This document shows, piece after piece, positions 1-8,878 of a stretch of DNA of 64,000 bases (the stretch's first letter is position 1; the number at the start of each line of letters is the position of its first letter). A program made the position numbers and the translations under genes. The DNA comes from Glycomyces harbinensis (GTDB lineage Bacteria; Actinomycetota; Actinomycetes; Mycobacteriales; Micromonosporaceae): NCBI RefSeq assembly GCF_900101745.1, contig NZ_FNAD01000021.1, positions 1 to 64,000 of the forward strand, given 5' to 3'. The notes below the pieces were generated by a model. It made no database searches. It saw nothing but the letters and a program-made list of their open reading frames with translations, and was not told where the DNA came from.

Positions 1-128
1 GCAGGTTACCCACGTGTTACTCACCCGTTCGCCACTCGAGTACCCGCAAGCGGGCCTTTCCGTTCGACTTGCATGTGTGAAGCACGCCGCCAGCGTTCGT
101 CCTGAGCCAGGATCAAACTCTCCAACAA
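1..128 (-). rRNA. 16S ribosomal RNA, 5' end only (gene runs off the left edge)
   Basis: Read on the minus strand, the first ~128 bases are the start of a 16S rRNA: the universal AGAGTTTGATCCTGGCTCAG segment lies at about 102-121, followed by the GACGAACGCTGGCGGCGTGC block and helix 6. The variable stem is of the short actinobacterial type with a GCTTGC loop. The 5' end is placed at about 128 by alignment to E. coli numbering from memory. The remainder of the operon lies beyond the left edge. The variable region fits Glycomycetaceae or Micromonosporaceae, but 128 bases cannot settle this. Confidence 0.96.
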
Positions 129-891
129 AAACCTGTTGCGCACCACCCTCCGAAGAGCATGGCGACTTTGGTATGTGTCGAAGCGATTCCTGACCGATTT
201 TCACGAAACACCTCACGATGTTCCAAGGAAAAGACAGTCAAAAACAGTACCAACCAAACCAGCACGACAACCTAGTGCCACACCCGTTCAGCCGGCCCAC
301 ACGCTGACCATCCAAACACCCTGTTGAGTTCTCAAACAACACGCCAACTCAGACGATCCACTTTAGGGATTCGGCCTCAGCCGGAGCAACCTCTCAACTC
401 TAACAGTCTCGGATCGCGCTGCAAACTTCAGGCTGATTAACCTGTGTCACACACGATCGAGACTCTTGTGAGTCTCAAAGATCCCCGCGATTCAGCATCC
501 GGACCGCGCCTAAACTCTCCCGAGTTTGTCGCTGGTCTCCGGCGGCTTCCGGACCAGTTTGTTTCATCTGTTCCGTTCCCCCGCGGGCAGAGACAACATT
601 ACACGACCTTTCGGGGACCTGAATCGGGGGGTACCCCTAAGCGTCCAGCAGTATGCACCGGTCGTGCTGACCTGCTGGAATGTTCTGGGCCGCAATGAGT
701 TCTGGTGGTCGGTCGTGTCCAGGGACGGCTCGGCAGAACTTGCCCGCTCAAGCGCCCCGGCTCGAACCTACGCGCGGGGTCCGACATTCGAGGGGGGTCG
801 CGCCGCGCTCAGGCGGTACCGCCGGCGCTCGTTCGGTGCGGAGTCCTGGACGCTCCGGTGGGCGGCGGCCGGCTTCCCTTGGGCACGAAAG
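129..891 (-). promoter_or_regulatory. rRNA operon leader and promoter region, no protein gene
   Basis: This ~760-base stretch holds no credible coding region. On the minus strand it contains the typical actinobacterial pre-16S leader element TGTTTGAGAACTCAACAG (321-338), thought to take part in antitermination or processing. A promoter-like pair lies upstream of it: TTGCAG (419-424) and TAGAGT (397-402) separated by 16 bases. A second possible -10, TAATGT, lies near 597-602 with TTCAGG 16 bases upstream. Multiple tandem rrn promoters are usual in actinobacteria. The promoter assignments are by eye only. Confidence 0.55.
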
Positions 892-927
892 AAGGGCCGG
901 GCCCGTCTTTCGACGGGCCCGGCCCTT
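892..927 (-). terminator. Terminator after rpmA
   Basis: A perfect 16-bp stem with a TTTC loop lies just downstream of the rpmA stop codon. It is nearly identical in sequence to the hairpin at 7131-7166. There is no strong U tract on the minus strand, which is common for actinobacterial terminators. Confidence 0.8.
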
Positions 928-956
928 GCATGTCTTCGAGCGTTGCCGCTCAGGTC

Positions 957-1220
957 TTACGCCGCGGCCTCGACCGGGACGATGTTGACCAGCTTGCGGC
1001 CTCGCTTGGTGGAGAAGAGGACTTCTCCCTCGGCGAGAGCGAACAGCGTGTCGTCGCCGCCGCGGCCGACCAGCTCGCCCGGGTGGTACTTGGTGCCGCG
1101 CTGACGGATGAGGATCTCGCCCGCGCTCACGTGCTGACCACCGAAGCGCTTGACGCCAAGCCGCTTCGAGTTGGAGTCACGCCCGTTGCGGGAGCTGGAT
1201 GCGCCCTTCTTATGTGCCAT
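957..1220 (-). CDS. rpmA: 50S ribosomal protein L27
   Basis: The 87-residue product is ribosomal protein L27, which sits near the peptidyl transferase centre of the large subunit. The N-terminus begins [20 protein letters not shown], the highly conserved L27 signature whose extended tail reaches the A and P sites. Length fits the family (about 85). No N-terminal cleavage extension of the Firmicutes type is present. It lies 11 bases downstream of rplU in the usual rplU-rpmA order and is followed by a strong hairpin terminator. In many actinobacteria obg follows; here the rRNA leader follows instead. Confidence 0.97.
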   Translation of the reverse strand: MAHKKGASSSRNGRDSNSKRLGVKRFGGQHVSAGEILIRQRGTKYHPGELVGRGGDDTLFALAEGEVLFSTKRGRKLVNIVPVEAAA

Positions 1221-1231
1221 TGTCCAACCCC

Positions 1232-1531
1232 TTACTTGGTGATGCCGGTGACCTTGACGAGGGTCAGCGGCTGGCGGTGACCCTGGCGCTTGTGGTAGCC
1301 GGTCTTGTTCTTGTACTTGTGGATCTTGATCTTCGGGCCCTTGGTGTGCTCGAGAAGTTCACCGCTCACCGTGACGCCGGAGGCGTCGGTGACCACAGTG
1401 CCTTCGTCGACGAGCAACACCGCAGGCAGCGTAAGCGTGTCGCCGGGCGCGCCCTGAAGCTTCTCGACTTCGAGGACGTCTCCTTCGGCGACCTTGTACT
1501 GCTTTCCGCCAGTCTTGACGATTGCGTACAT
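1232..1531 (-). CDS. rplU: 50S ribosomal protein L21
   Basis: The 99-residue product is ribosomal protein L21, an early-assembly protein that binds 23S rRNA. It begins [14 protein letters not shown] and contains the family's C-terminal [21 protein letters not shown] segment. The frame stays open for 30 further codons upstream, but the conserved N-terminus fixes the start at 1531. It heads the rplU-rpmA operon. The leader between rne and rplU contains two hairpins (see 1563-1704). Confidence 0.97.
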   Translation of the reverse strand: MYAIVKTGGKQYKVAEGDVLEVEKLQGAPGDTLTLPAVLLVDEGTVVTDASGVTVSGELLEHTKGPKIKIHKYKNKTGYHKRQGHRQPLTLVKVTGITK

Positions 1532-1562
1532 GTCGACGCGGTCTCCTTGGGTCCTCCCCGGT

Positions 1563-1704
1563 GCGGGGAAATGAGTTCCCCGCAGGGGAACGGTGTCTGT
1601 CAATTTCGCGGTGCCGTGCACCTGCCAACTTCCGGCTCCGAGAACGTCGCCTTGGCTGGGCCGCCGATCGAGCTCCGCGCTCGTCCCCGCATGCGCGGGG
1701 ACGA
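1563..1704 (-). promoter_or_regulatory. Two hairpins in the rplU leader
   Basis: The rplU leader contains a 10-bp perfect stem with an ATGC loop (1681-1704) and an 8-bp perfect stem with a five-base loop (1563-1583). Both carry the same core, a GGGGA/TCCCC arm. They lie between the rne terminator and the rplU start and so are likely transcribed as 5' UTR. Ribosomal-protein leaders often bind the encoded protein. That role here is inference, and no known L21 leader consensus was matched. Confidence 0.35.
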
Positions 1705-1779
1705 AAAGCTGAGGGCTCTATAGGCCGCTCACTAGGGTACGTCATGTACCCGCTGTTTCCGGCATCGGGCCGGGGCCGG

Positions 1780-1805
1780 GGCCGCGGACGTCACAGTCCG
1801 CGGCC
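1780..1805 (-). terminator. Terminator after RNase E/G
   Basis: A perfect 10-bp GC-rich stem with a six-base loop lies 10 bases beyond the stop codon of the RNase E/G gene. It would separate that gene from rplU-rpmA. Confidence 0.6.
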
Positions 1806-1814
1806 TCGTCCCGC

Positions 1815-4394
1815 CTAAGCCGTCGCCTTTCCGGAGGCGGTGTCGCCACCGTCCGTTTCGGCATCCGCCTCGTCGGCCGTCTCGTTCTCGGCCAGGACCT
1901 GGTCGGCGTCCGCAGGGACGGCCTCCTCGGTCGCGGCCGCGAGGTCGGTCGTCTCGGTCTCGACCACGATCCCCGAGTCGCCCGCCTCGGAGGCGGTCTC
2001 GTCGGCGAACTCGACGTCCTCGTCGTACTCGTCCTCGTAGTCGTCGTCCTCGACGTGCGCGGCGGCGATCTTCGCGGTCTCGGTCGCAGCCGACTTCACG
2101 TGCGCATCGGACTTGTCCTGCCGCTTCTGCTGGCCCTGCTGCTGTTGCTGCTGGCCGCCGGACTTGGACTTGTCCTTCTTCTTCTTGCCGCCGCTCTGGT
2201 TCTGGCTCTGCTGCTGGCCCGAATCGGGCTTGCCGCCGCCGCCGTTCCCCTTCTTGCGGGTGTTGCCGAGGATCTCGTCGGTGTGGATCATGACGCCGCG
2301 GCCCTTGCAGTGGTCGCAGGGCTCGGAGAAGGCCTCGATGAGGCCCTGCCCGACCCGCTTGCGGGTCATCTGCACCAGACCCAGCGAGGTCACCTCGGTG
2401 ACCTGGTGCTTGGTCCGGTCCCGGCCCAGGCACTCGGTCAGGCGCCGCAGCACCAGGTCGCGGTTCGACTCGAGCACCATGTCGATGAAGTCGATGACGA
2501 TGATGCCGCCGGTGTCGCGCAGCCGCAGCTGGCGCACGATCTCCTCGGCCGCCTCCAGGTTGTTCCTGGTGACGGTCTCCTCGAGATTGCCGCCCTCACC
2601 GGTGTAGCGACCGGTGTTGACGTCGATCACGGTCATCGCCTCGGTGCGGTCGATGACGAGCGAACCGCCCGAAGGCAGGTAGACCTTGCGATCCAGCGCC
2701 TTGAGGAGCTGCTCGTCGACACGCATCTCGGTGAAGACGTCCTTCGTGCCGGTGTGGCGCTTGAGCCGCGGCAGCAGCTCGGGCGACACCGACTCGAGGT
2801 ACTTGTGGATCTCGTCGAAGGCCTCGTCGCCCTCGACCACGAGCTCCTTGAAGTCCTCGTTGAAGACGTCGCGGACGACCCGGATGAGCACGTCGGGCTC
2901 GGAGTGCAGCACCGCCGGCGCATTCGCCTTCTTCGACTTGGACTGGATCTCCTCCCACTCCATCTGGAGGCGGGAGATGTCGCGGGCCAGCTCCTCGGGG
3001 CCGGCGCCCTCGGCCGCGGTGCGCACGATCACGCCCGCGCTCTCGGGAACGAGCTTCTTGAGGGCCGCGCGCAGGCGGGTGCGCTCGCGGTCGGGGAGCT
3101 TGCGGGAGATCCCGGAGGCGTTGCCGCCCGGGACGTAGACCAGGTGGCGGCCCGACAGGGCCACATGGCTGGTCAGACGGGCGCCCTTGTGGCCGACCGG
3201 GTCCTTGGTGACCTGGACGAGCACGGCGTCGCCGGGCCTGAGGGCCTGCTCGATCGAGCGGGCCTTGCCGGCCAGGCCGGTCGCGTCCCAGTTCACCTCG
3301 CCGGCGTAGAGCACGGCGTTGCGACCGCGGCCGATGTCGACGAAGGCGGCCTCCATGCTCGGGAGCACGTTCTGGACCTTGCCGAGGTAGACGTTGCCGA
3401 CCAGGCCCTGGGCCCCGGACTTCGACACGTAGTGCTCGGCGAGGATGCCGTCCTCGAGGACGGCGGCCTGGGACTTGCCCGCGCGGACGCGGACGACCAT
3501 CTGGCGCTCGACCGCCTCGCGGCGGGCGAGGAACTCGGCCTCGCTCACGACCTGGACGCGGCCGCGGCCGGACTTGCGCCCGTCGCGGCGGCGCTGGCGC
3601 TTGGCCTCCAGGCGCGTGGAACCGGAGACGCCGCGCACCTCCTCGTTCGACGAGGGGCGGCGCTGCGGGGAGCGGACCTTGACGACGACTTCGGCGTCGT
3701 CCTCGGTCTCGTCGGGGCGGGGGCGGTCGGAGTCGTCCGAGCCGGCCCTCCTGCGGCGGCGACGGCGGCGACGGGTCACCTCGGGGCCGTCGGCCCCGCT
3801 GTCCTCGTCGTCTTCGTCCTCGGCGTCGGACCCGTGGTCCTCGTCCTCGGAGTTCTCGTCGTCTTCGTCCTCGGCGGAGCCGTCGGCGCCCTTGCCGCGG
3901 CCGCGGCCGCGACGGCCCCGGCGACCGCGGCGCCTGCGCCCGGCCTCGGAGTCGTCATCGTCGTCGAAGTCGTCGTCGAAGTCCTCGGCGACGGGCTCCT
4001 CGACCTTGGGCTCGGGCTTGTCGCCGGCGGCCTTGTCGGCGGCGCGGTTCTCGGTGCGGCTGCGCGTGCGCTTGCGCGTCGGCTGCTGCTCCTGAGGCTG
4101 GGCCTTCTTGGCCTGGGTCTTCTTGACCTGGCCCCGGCGGGGCTCGGGCTCGTCAGCCTGCTGGTCGCGGGAATCGCGCCTGGCGGGCTCTTCCCTCGGC
4201 GCCGAGCTCTTGGGCTCGGCCGCCTTGGGCGCGGTCTTCGGAGGAGGGGCGAACATCGCGGTCGTCGCCGCAGCGGCGCGCGGGCGCTCGCTGCGGGGCG
4301 GTTCGGCCGCGGGTTCGTCGTTCTTGGGTTTCTGGGGAGCCATGAAGGTGACCGCGATCGGCGGCACCTGTTCGCGCGGCTCATTCTCGCGCAT
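1815..4394 (-). CDS. rne: Ribonuclease E/G family endoribonuclease
   Basis: This 859-residue protein is an RNase E/G family endonuclease, the main single-strand-specific enzyme for mRNA decay and rRNA processing. The first ~280 residues are disordered, with alternating acidic (DDDFDDDDDSE) and Arg-rich runs. The catalytic core follows: an S1-like stretch (NVYLGKVQNVLPSMEAAFVD), the 5'-sensor and RNase H-like regions, the DNase I-like domain with the metal-binding segment VIDVNTGRYTG and IIVIDFIDM, and the zinc-link CDHCKGRG. A Gln/Lys-rich then acidic C-terminal tail follows. The catalytic core flanked by disordered arms on both sides is the usual actinobacterial layout. I chose the start at 4394 (MRENEPREQ); 4343 is an alternative. 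The frame is open upstream without family resemblance. Confidence 0.94.
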   Translation of the reverse strand: MRENEPREQVPPIAVTFMAPQKPKNDEPAAEPPRSERPRAAAATTAMFAPPPKTAPKAAEPKSSAPREEPARRDSRDQQADEPEPRRGQVKKTQAKKAQPQEQQPTRKRTRSRTENRAADKAAGDKPEPKVEEPVAEDFDDDFDDDDDSEAGRRRRGRRGRRGRGRGKGADGSAEDEDDENSEDEDHGSDAEDEDDEDSGADGPEVTRRRRRRRRRAGSDDSDRPRPDETEDDAEVVVKVRSPQRRPSSNEEVRGVSGSTRLEAKRQRRRDGRKSGRGRVQVVSEAEFLARREAVERQMVVRVRAGKSQAAVLEDGILAEHYVSKSGAQGLVGNVYLGKVQNVLPSMEAAFVDIGRGRNAVLYAGEVNWDATGLAGKARSIEQALRPGDAVLVQVTKDPVGHKGARLTSHVALSGRHLVYVPGGNASGISRKLPDRERTRLRAALKKLVPESAGVIVRTAAEGAGPEELARDISRLQMEWEEIQSKSKKANAPAVLHSEPDVLIRVVRDVFNEDFKELVVEGDEAFDEIHKYLESVSPELLPRLKRHTGTKDVFTEMRVDEQLLKALDRKVYLPSGGSLVIDRTEAMTVIDVNTGRYTGEGGNLEETVTRNNLEAAEEIVRQLRLRDTGGIIVIDFIDMVLESNRDLVLRRLTECLGRDRTKHQVTEVTSLGLVQMTRKRVGQGLIEAFSEPCDHCKGRGVMIHTDEILGNTRKKGNGGGGKPDSGQQQSQNQSGGKKKKDKSKSGGQQQQQQGQQKRQDKSDAHVKSAATETAKIAAAHVEDDDYEDEYDEDVEFADETASEAGDSGIVVETETTDLAAATEEAVPADADQVLAENETADEADAETDGGDTASGKATA

Positions 4395-4952
4395 ACGAAT
4401 AAATCTCCATTCCAGCCGCCGCCCGGGCGCGTGACGCGGTTTGCGTCCGCTGCCGCACGGGCGCGGCATCAGCAGTGCGGTCCTCCCGACGTGGTGAACC
4501 GGCATCCGGCTCGCTTCGCCTTGGAGGCTTGCGAGCCTTACTCCGGCGCTGAACCATGCCGATCGGGCCGCACTGAAAGCCTCAACTCGCGCTGGGGAAA
4601 CAACCTCGGCCCCAGCCGAGTGGTCAAGTCCGTCGCCGTCGTGAGGGACGCGGACAGGACATCTTCGGTCGCACTGCACGTAGCTGTGTGCGGTACGACA
4701 AGGGCAAGTATCGCACACTCTGCGTCGTTCGCCGAGCAGGACGACGAGCCGGTGCCCCTCCTCTCATTATCCTCCCTCGTCAATCGCCCTTCGACGCCCG
4801 TGAAAGATCGGTCACGAACGGGTGAGAAGACGCGACTCCTCGTGGTTGGCACGGTCGGAGCGTGGCTCGTGTCCCATGTACTCGATAAGCTGTTGGCTGG
4901 CGCGTCAGCAGCGGGCCGCAGCGTTCAAGGGAAGAAGACCATCGCACTCCAG
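4395..4952. other. Intergenic region between rne and the ESX satellite genes
   Basis: This ~560-base stretch separates two divergent genes. I see no convincing coding sequence and no strong hairpin. It should contain the rne promoter and 5' leader (RNase E mRNAs often have long autoregulatory leaders) and the promoter of the gene at 4953. Open frames here continue from neighbouring genes without family resemblance. Confidence 0.5.
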
Positions 4953-5636
4953 GTGATCGACTCGGACGAGTCCGAGGAGCCCCGGGCGGACGGAAAACCC
5001 TCCACCTACCAGGGGCGGCATCGCGGTGCCGACCTGTTCCGGCAGCTCACCAGCGTCGGCTGGGTGCTGGCCGTGGTCGCGGCCCTGCTCGCGGGGGGCG
5101 GCACCGTCCTCTTCTGGTCCTCCGGGATCGGCGACGAGCGGCCGTCGGTGGACGCCGGGAAGATCGGCGACCTGTGCGAGCTGGTCGTGAACCCCGAGCT
5201 GCTGACCCCCTGGGCCGACGTCGAGCAGGCGCGGAGCCCGGAGGAGACATCGGAGGAGAAGGTGCGGACGTTCGACTGCACCTACTCGGCCGAGTACGCC
5301 GGCGACGAGGCCTACCGGCTGGTGACACTGTTCGCGACCGTGCAGGTGTACGAGGACCCGTCGAAGGCGCGCGCCGCGTACGCCGGGGTCCTGGAGTTCG
5401 AGGCCGCCGAAGGGCACGAGACCTCCTCGCTGAGCGGGGTCGGCGAACAGGCCGCGATCGCCACGGTCGAGGACGGCGAGGAGACCGAGGTGCGCGTCCA
5501 CTCGCAGGAGGCGAACGTCACGGTCAGCGTGAACGGATTCCTCACCGGGCAGCCGCCGGAGGGCGGCGACCCGGAGCAGTTGGTGGAGGATCTCACCGCA
5601 GGACTCATCGACGCGCTCCCCCGGGCGGGGAATTAG
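4953..5636 (+). CDS. DUF3558-like single-pass membrane protein
   Basis: The ~227-residue product has an acidic cytoplasmic N-terminus, one membrane segment at about residues 35-56 (VGWVLAVVAALLAGGGTVLF), and an exported C-terminal domain. That domain has two cysteines about 36 residues apart (GDLCELV and TFDCTYS), the usual layout of DUF3558-type actinobacterial surface proteins. Only the part from about 4953 looks like real protein. The GTG at 4953 is my choice of start, without a clear ribosome binding site; GTG 4842 and 4869 are possible. It sits 75 bases before a second protein of the same build and next to the ESX locus. Function unknown. Confidence 0.72.
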   Translation: MIDSDESEEPRADGKPSTYQGRHRGADLFRQLTSVGWVLAVVAALLAGGGTVLFWSSGIGDERPSVDAGKIGDLCELVVNPELLTPWADVEQARSPEETSEEKVRTFDCTYSAEYAGDEAYRLVTLFATVQVYEDPSKARAAYAGVLEFEAAEGHETSSLSGVGEQAAIATVEDGEETEVRVHSQEANVTVSVNGFLTGQPPEGGDPEQLVEDLTAGLIDALPRAGN

Positions 5637-5711
5637 GCGGCTCCCTTTAAGCTGACCGTGACTACCGCGGCGTCAAGTCGACACGCCGGGAATCATTCGC
5701 GGAGGATCATC

Positions 5712-7031
5712 GTGAGCGCCACATCACCATTTGGCCCGGCCTATGAAGAGCAGCCCGAGGACGGGCAGCGGCCGGGTTCGGGCCAGTGGCGGCCCCGGGC
5801 CGGAGGCCCGCGGGGCGCGCAGGGTGAGCCGCAGGACGGTCAGCGCGGTTCGGGCCCGTACCAGGGCGAGCCGCGCACTCCCGGGCGCGGTGTGCCGAGC
5901 CGGGGCGCGCAGCCGGGCGGTCCCCCGGCCGGACAGCGTCCGATGCCGCAGGCGGGGCGCCCCTCGCCGCAGGGCGGAGGCTTCGAACCCCAGCCGCGCG
6001 GCGGAGCGCCGCGCGCGGGCGGTCCCTCGGCGGGCGGTCCCGTCGCGGGACGCGGCCAGCAGCCGGGCCAGTACTCGTCACCGCAGCGGTCGCCGCAGCC
6101 GGGAGGCTACGAGTCGGGCCCGGTCACGGGCTCCACGCCCCGCACCGACCAGTGGAACGCGGGCTCGCCGCCGCGCCGAGAGGCCGGACAGGCCCCCCGC
6201 GGAGGCGACTACCGGCCGCGGCCCGAGGGCGCGCCGGGCAGTGCGCCGCAGGCCCAGGACCAGCCGTTCGAGGAGGCCGCGTTCGCCGACGACCGCGGCA
6301 GGGACGAATGGGGCGGCGGCAGCGAGACGACTGCCATCGGGCGCCTGGGGTACATGCCGAAGGAGCCGCGGCGGCGCTCGGACTTCCAGAAGGTGCGCAG
6401 CCGGGCCCGCAAGTCGAGCCCCTGGCCGAAGATCGGCGCCGCGGTCGTGGCGCTGGCCCTGGTCGGCGGCGGCACCTGGTGGTTCATGAACTCCGGTGAC
6501 GACGAGCAGACGGGCGCGGCCGGCGAGGACTCGAACCTCACGTACTCGGGCAGCGACGAGCCCTGCTCGCTGGTGGACGCGTCCGAACTCGAGGCGGTCG
6601 TGGACGGCGCCGAGCCGGAGGCGTCGGCCGAGGGCGAGGAGAAGAACACCGGCTGGGTGCAGTCGTGCACGCTGACCTACGGCGAACCCGAGATGGCCGC
6701 GGCGCTGCTGAAGATCGAGAGCACGGTCTTCGACTCCGATTCGATGGCCAGCGTGAACTTCGACCTGGGCGCCAGGGAGATCAGCGAGATGGTCGAAGCG
6801 TGGACGCCGGTGGACCCGGCCCCCGAGATCGGCGACCAGTCCGCGGCGGTGTCGCGGGTCCCCGAAGAAGGCGGCACCACGAACTACCAGCTGCATCTCC
6901 AGGACGACAACGTCTACATGGTGGTGCGCCTGGCGGTCGCGGAAGACGGGGGCATGGACGCGCAGAGCCTGACGGAGATGACGACGGCGCTCGCGAACGC
7001 GTACCTGGAGAACTGGCGCAACGCGAATTGA
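5712..7031 (+). CDS. Gly/Pro/Arg/Gln-rich membrane protein with DUF3558-like exported domain
   Basis: This 439-residue protein has a ~220-residue cytoplasmic tail rich in Gly, Pro, Arg and Gln, one membrane segment at about residues 240-260 (IGAAVVALALVGGGTWWF), and an exported C-terminal domain with two cysteines (EPCSLVDASEL and WVQSCTLTYGE). The start is the GTG at 5712 because GGAGG lies 6 bases upstream; an in-frame GTG at 5658 lacks this. The exported domain resembles that of the upstream gene, so the two look like diverged paralogues in one operon. The long basic tail resembles those of several ESX-associated proteins in this locus. Function unknown. Confidence 0.85.
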   Translation: MSATSPFGPAYEEQPEDGQRPGSGQWRPRAGGPRGAQGEPQDGQRGSGPYQGEPRTPGRGVPSRGAQPGGPPAGQRPMPQAGRPSPQGGGFEPQPRGGAPRAGGPSAGGPVAGRGQQPGQYSSPQRSPQPGGYESGPVTGSTPRTDQWNAGSPPRREAGQAPRGGDYRPRPEGAPGSAPQAQDQPFEEAAFADDRGRDEWGGGSETTAIGRLGYMPKEPRRRSDFQKVRSRARKSSPWPKIGAAVVALALVGGGTWWFMNSGDDEQTGAAGEDSNLTYSGSDEPCSLVDASELEAVVDGAEPEASAEGEEKNTGWVQSCTLTYGEPEMAAALLKIESTVFDSDSMASVNFDLGAREISEMVEAWTPVDPAPEIGDQSAAVSRVPEEGGTTNYQLHLQDDNVYMVVRLAVAEDGGMDAQSLTEMTTALANAYLENWRNAN

Positions 7032-7130
7032 GTTTCGGGCGTGTCGGGGAGTGTCTCGGCGCGTCTACGCAAATCGGACACTAGAGGGACCCCTGGTTCG
7101 AAAGTACTCCGGGGGTACGACGACGACATC

Positions 7131-7166
7131 AGGGCCGGGCCCCGTCTTTCGACGGGGCCCGGCCCT
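7131..7166 (+). terminator. Strong bidirectional terminator between convergent genes
   Basis: A perfect 16-bp stem with a TTTC loop is followed by TTT on the plus strand. It lies between the converging genes ending at 7031 and 7202 and could serve both. Its sequence closely matches the hairpin at 892-927. Confidence 0.85.
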
Positions 7167-7201
7167 TTTCACTCGTTCGAGTGAACGCTGATGAGGGTGC
7201 G

Positions 7202-8878
7202 TCAGTAGGTTCGCATCGGGGCGCCGAACATCTGCGCCTCGATCGACGTCGGAGCGCACCACAGGTAGCGCTCCTTCTGGCCCTTGCGCAGCATCGCGAT
7301 CATGTCGTCGTGCAGCATCTGGAGCCACTGCAGCACTTCCTGGTTGACCCGGATCGCCGACCGGGCGATCTGGGCCTCCTCGGCGGTGAGCCGCTGGAGC
7401 ACCGTCATGTGGGCGTCCCCGGTGAGCTCGTCGGCGTAGTTGGTCAGGCGCGGCAGCACCGTCAGCTGCGTGCGCCAGGGGCCGAGGACCGGCTTGGTCT
7501 GCGAGCCGCGCTCGCCGACGTCGTAGACGTACAGCGCCGGGGAGTGCTGGCTCGCCTCGACCGTCACCGGCTGGTCGCCGTGCAGGACCGCGAGGCGGTC
7601 GTTGCGTCCGGTCGCGGTCTCGCCCAGGCCGTTCCACTCCTGCGGCCGCGTGGTGCACACCGCGACGCGGGTGCCGATCGCCAAGGCGCGGAAGACGAGC
7701 AGGCGGGCGAGGTACACGCCGCCGATGAGGTTGATCCGCGTCTCCTCGGGCCGGAAGAACGGCGCGACCACCGGCACCTGCTCGGCGTCGCGGCCGATGA
7801 CCAGGCCGGACGGCGGGCTCGCGGAGGTCATGAGCTCCAGCGCCCGCGCGGTCGGGATCTGCGGTGCGGAGCGGATCGCCTCGATCGCCTTGCCCGCGTC
7901 GCTCGCGGTCTCGACGGAGCGGTCGGTGACCGGCAAGCCGTAGACGGTGCCCTCGGTGGGGCCGGCCGAGACCTGCGAGACGCCGAACAGGCCCGCCGAG
8001 GTCGGCAGGGAGCTGATCGGTCCCCCGGTGATCGGCGCGGCGCCCGAGTAGGGCATCCCCGAGTACGGCTGGGCCGAAGACGGCTGCGCGGAGTACGGCT
8101 GCCCCGAGACCGGGCTGCCCGGGAAGGGCTGCCCGGAGGTCGGCTGGCCGGACACCGGCTGCGCCGAGACCGGACTCACCGACGGCGCCGACACGGGCGC
8201 GGCCGAGACCGGCGCGATCGGCGACTGCGGGCGGCCCTGCGGCTGCGACGGCGTGTTCGGCAGCTGGTACTGCGGCTGCGAAGGCTGCGGCGCGGGTCCG
8301 GGCGGCTGCGCGCCCGGAGGCGGACCCGTCGGAGGCTGCACCGCCGGACGCTGCGGCGGCTGCTGCTGGAACTGCTGCGGCGACGACTGCGGTCCTTGGG
8401 GAGGGGAACCGGGCGGGCGCATCTCCGGCGGGCGGGGCGTCTGGTGCTGCGGCGCCTGCGGCTGCTGCTGCGGGGGCTGGGGCGGTCGGGGCGGGGGCTG
8501 GGCGCCGCCGCGCGCACCGGCGGCCTGCGGCGGCGCGGGGGGCTGGCCCTGCCGCGCGGATCCGGTGTTCTCGGGCGGCCTGGAGTACACGGCGGGCTGC
8601 TGGCCCGACTGGCCGTACGTCGATCCCTGGGGCGGGCCGGCGGGGGGCCGCTGCGGCGCCGCGGGCGGCGGACCGGCGGCGGGCTGGCCGGCGCGGGGGA
8701 CGTTGAGGGTGCCCGCCGCGTCGTCGTCGACCGGACGCTTCGGGGCGCCCTTGCCCTGCTCCTCGTCGTCGTCCGAGTGGCGGCCGCCCTGATAGCCGCC
8801 GCCTTGGTACGTGCCCCCCTGGTAGTTGCCGCCGCCGTAGACGTTGCCGTTGCCGTTGCCGTTGCCGCGGTCGCTCAT
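7202..8878 (-). CDS. ESX-associated Pro/Gln-rich protein, translationally coupled to eccE
   Basis: The 558-residue product has an extremely biased first ~320 residues: NGNGN and GGxYQGG runs, poly-Pro/Gln, then repeats of the type QPVSGQP / QPYSAQP. A globular C-terminal domain of about 230 residues follows (from EGTVYGLPVTDRS onward). No membrane segment or signal peptide is evident. Its ATG overlaps the eccE stop by four bases (ATGA), so the two are translationally coupled. The C-terminal domain contains a hydrophobic core (INLIGGVYLARLLVFRALAIGTRVAVCTT) that resembles part of a nucleotide-fold protein, but no P-loop is visible. Likely a cytoplasmic accessory factor of the secretion system; this role is inference. 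Confidence 0.85.
   Translation of the reverse strand: MSDRGNGNGNGNVYGGGNYQGGTYQGGGYQGGRHSDDDEEQGKGAPKRPVDDDAAGTLNVPRAGQPAAGPPPAAPQRPPAGPPQGSTYGQSGQQPAVYSRPPENTGSARQGQPPAPPQAAGARGGAQPPPRPPQPPQQQPQAPQHQTPRPPEMRPPGSPPQGPQSSPQQFQQQPPQRPAVQPPTGPPPGAQPPGPAPQPSQPQYQLPNTPSQPQGRPQSPIAPVSAAPVSAPSVSPVSAQPVSGQPTSGQPFPGSPVSGQPYSAQPSSAQPYSGMPYSGAAPITGGPISSLPTSAGLFGVSQVSAGPTEGTVYGLPVTDRSVETASDAGKAIEAIRSAPQIPTARALELMTSASPPSGLVIGRDAEQVPVVAPFFRPEETRINLIGGVYLARLLVFRALAIGTRVAVCTTRPQEWNGLGETATGRNDRLAVLHGDQPVTVEASQHSPALYVYDVGERGSQTKPVLGPWRTQLTVLPRLTNYADELTGDAHMTVLQRLTAEEAQIARSAIRVNQEVLQWLQMLHDDMIAMLRKGQKERYLWCAPTSIEAQMFGAPMRTY

Noticed and set aside
2055-4900. A very long plus-strand frame opposite RNase E/G
   Set aside because: The Leu/Ala/Gly-rich sequence is antisense to the conserved RNase E/G domain; only its last ~227 codons (from about 4953) look like a real gene.
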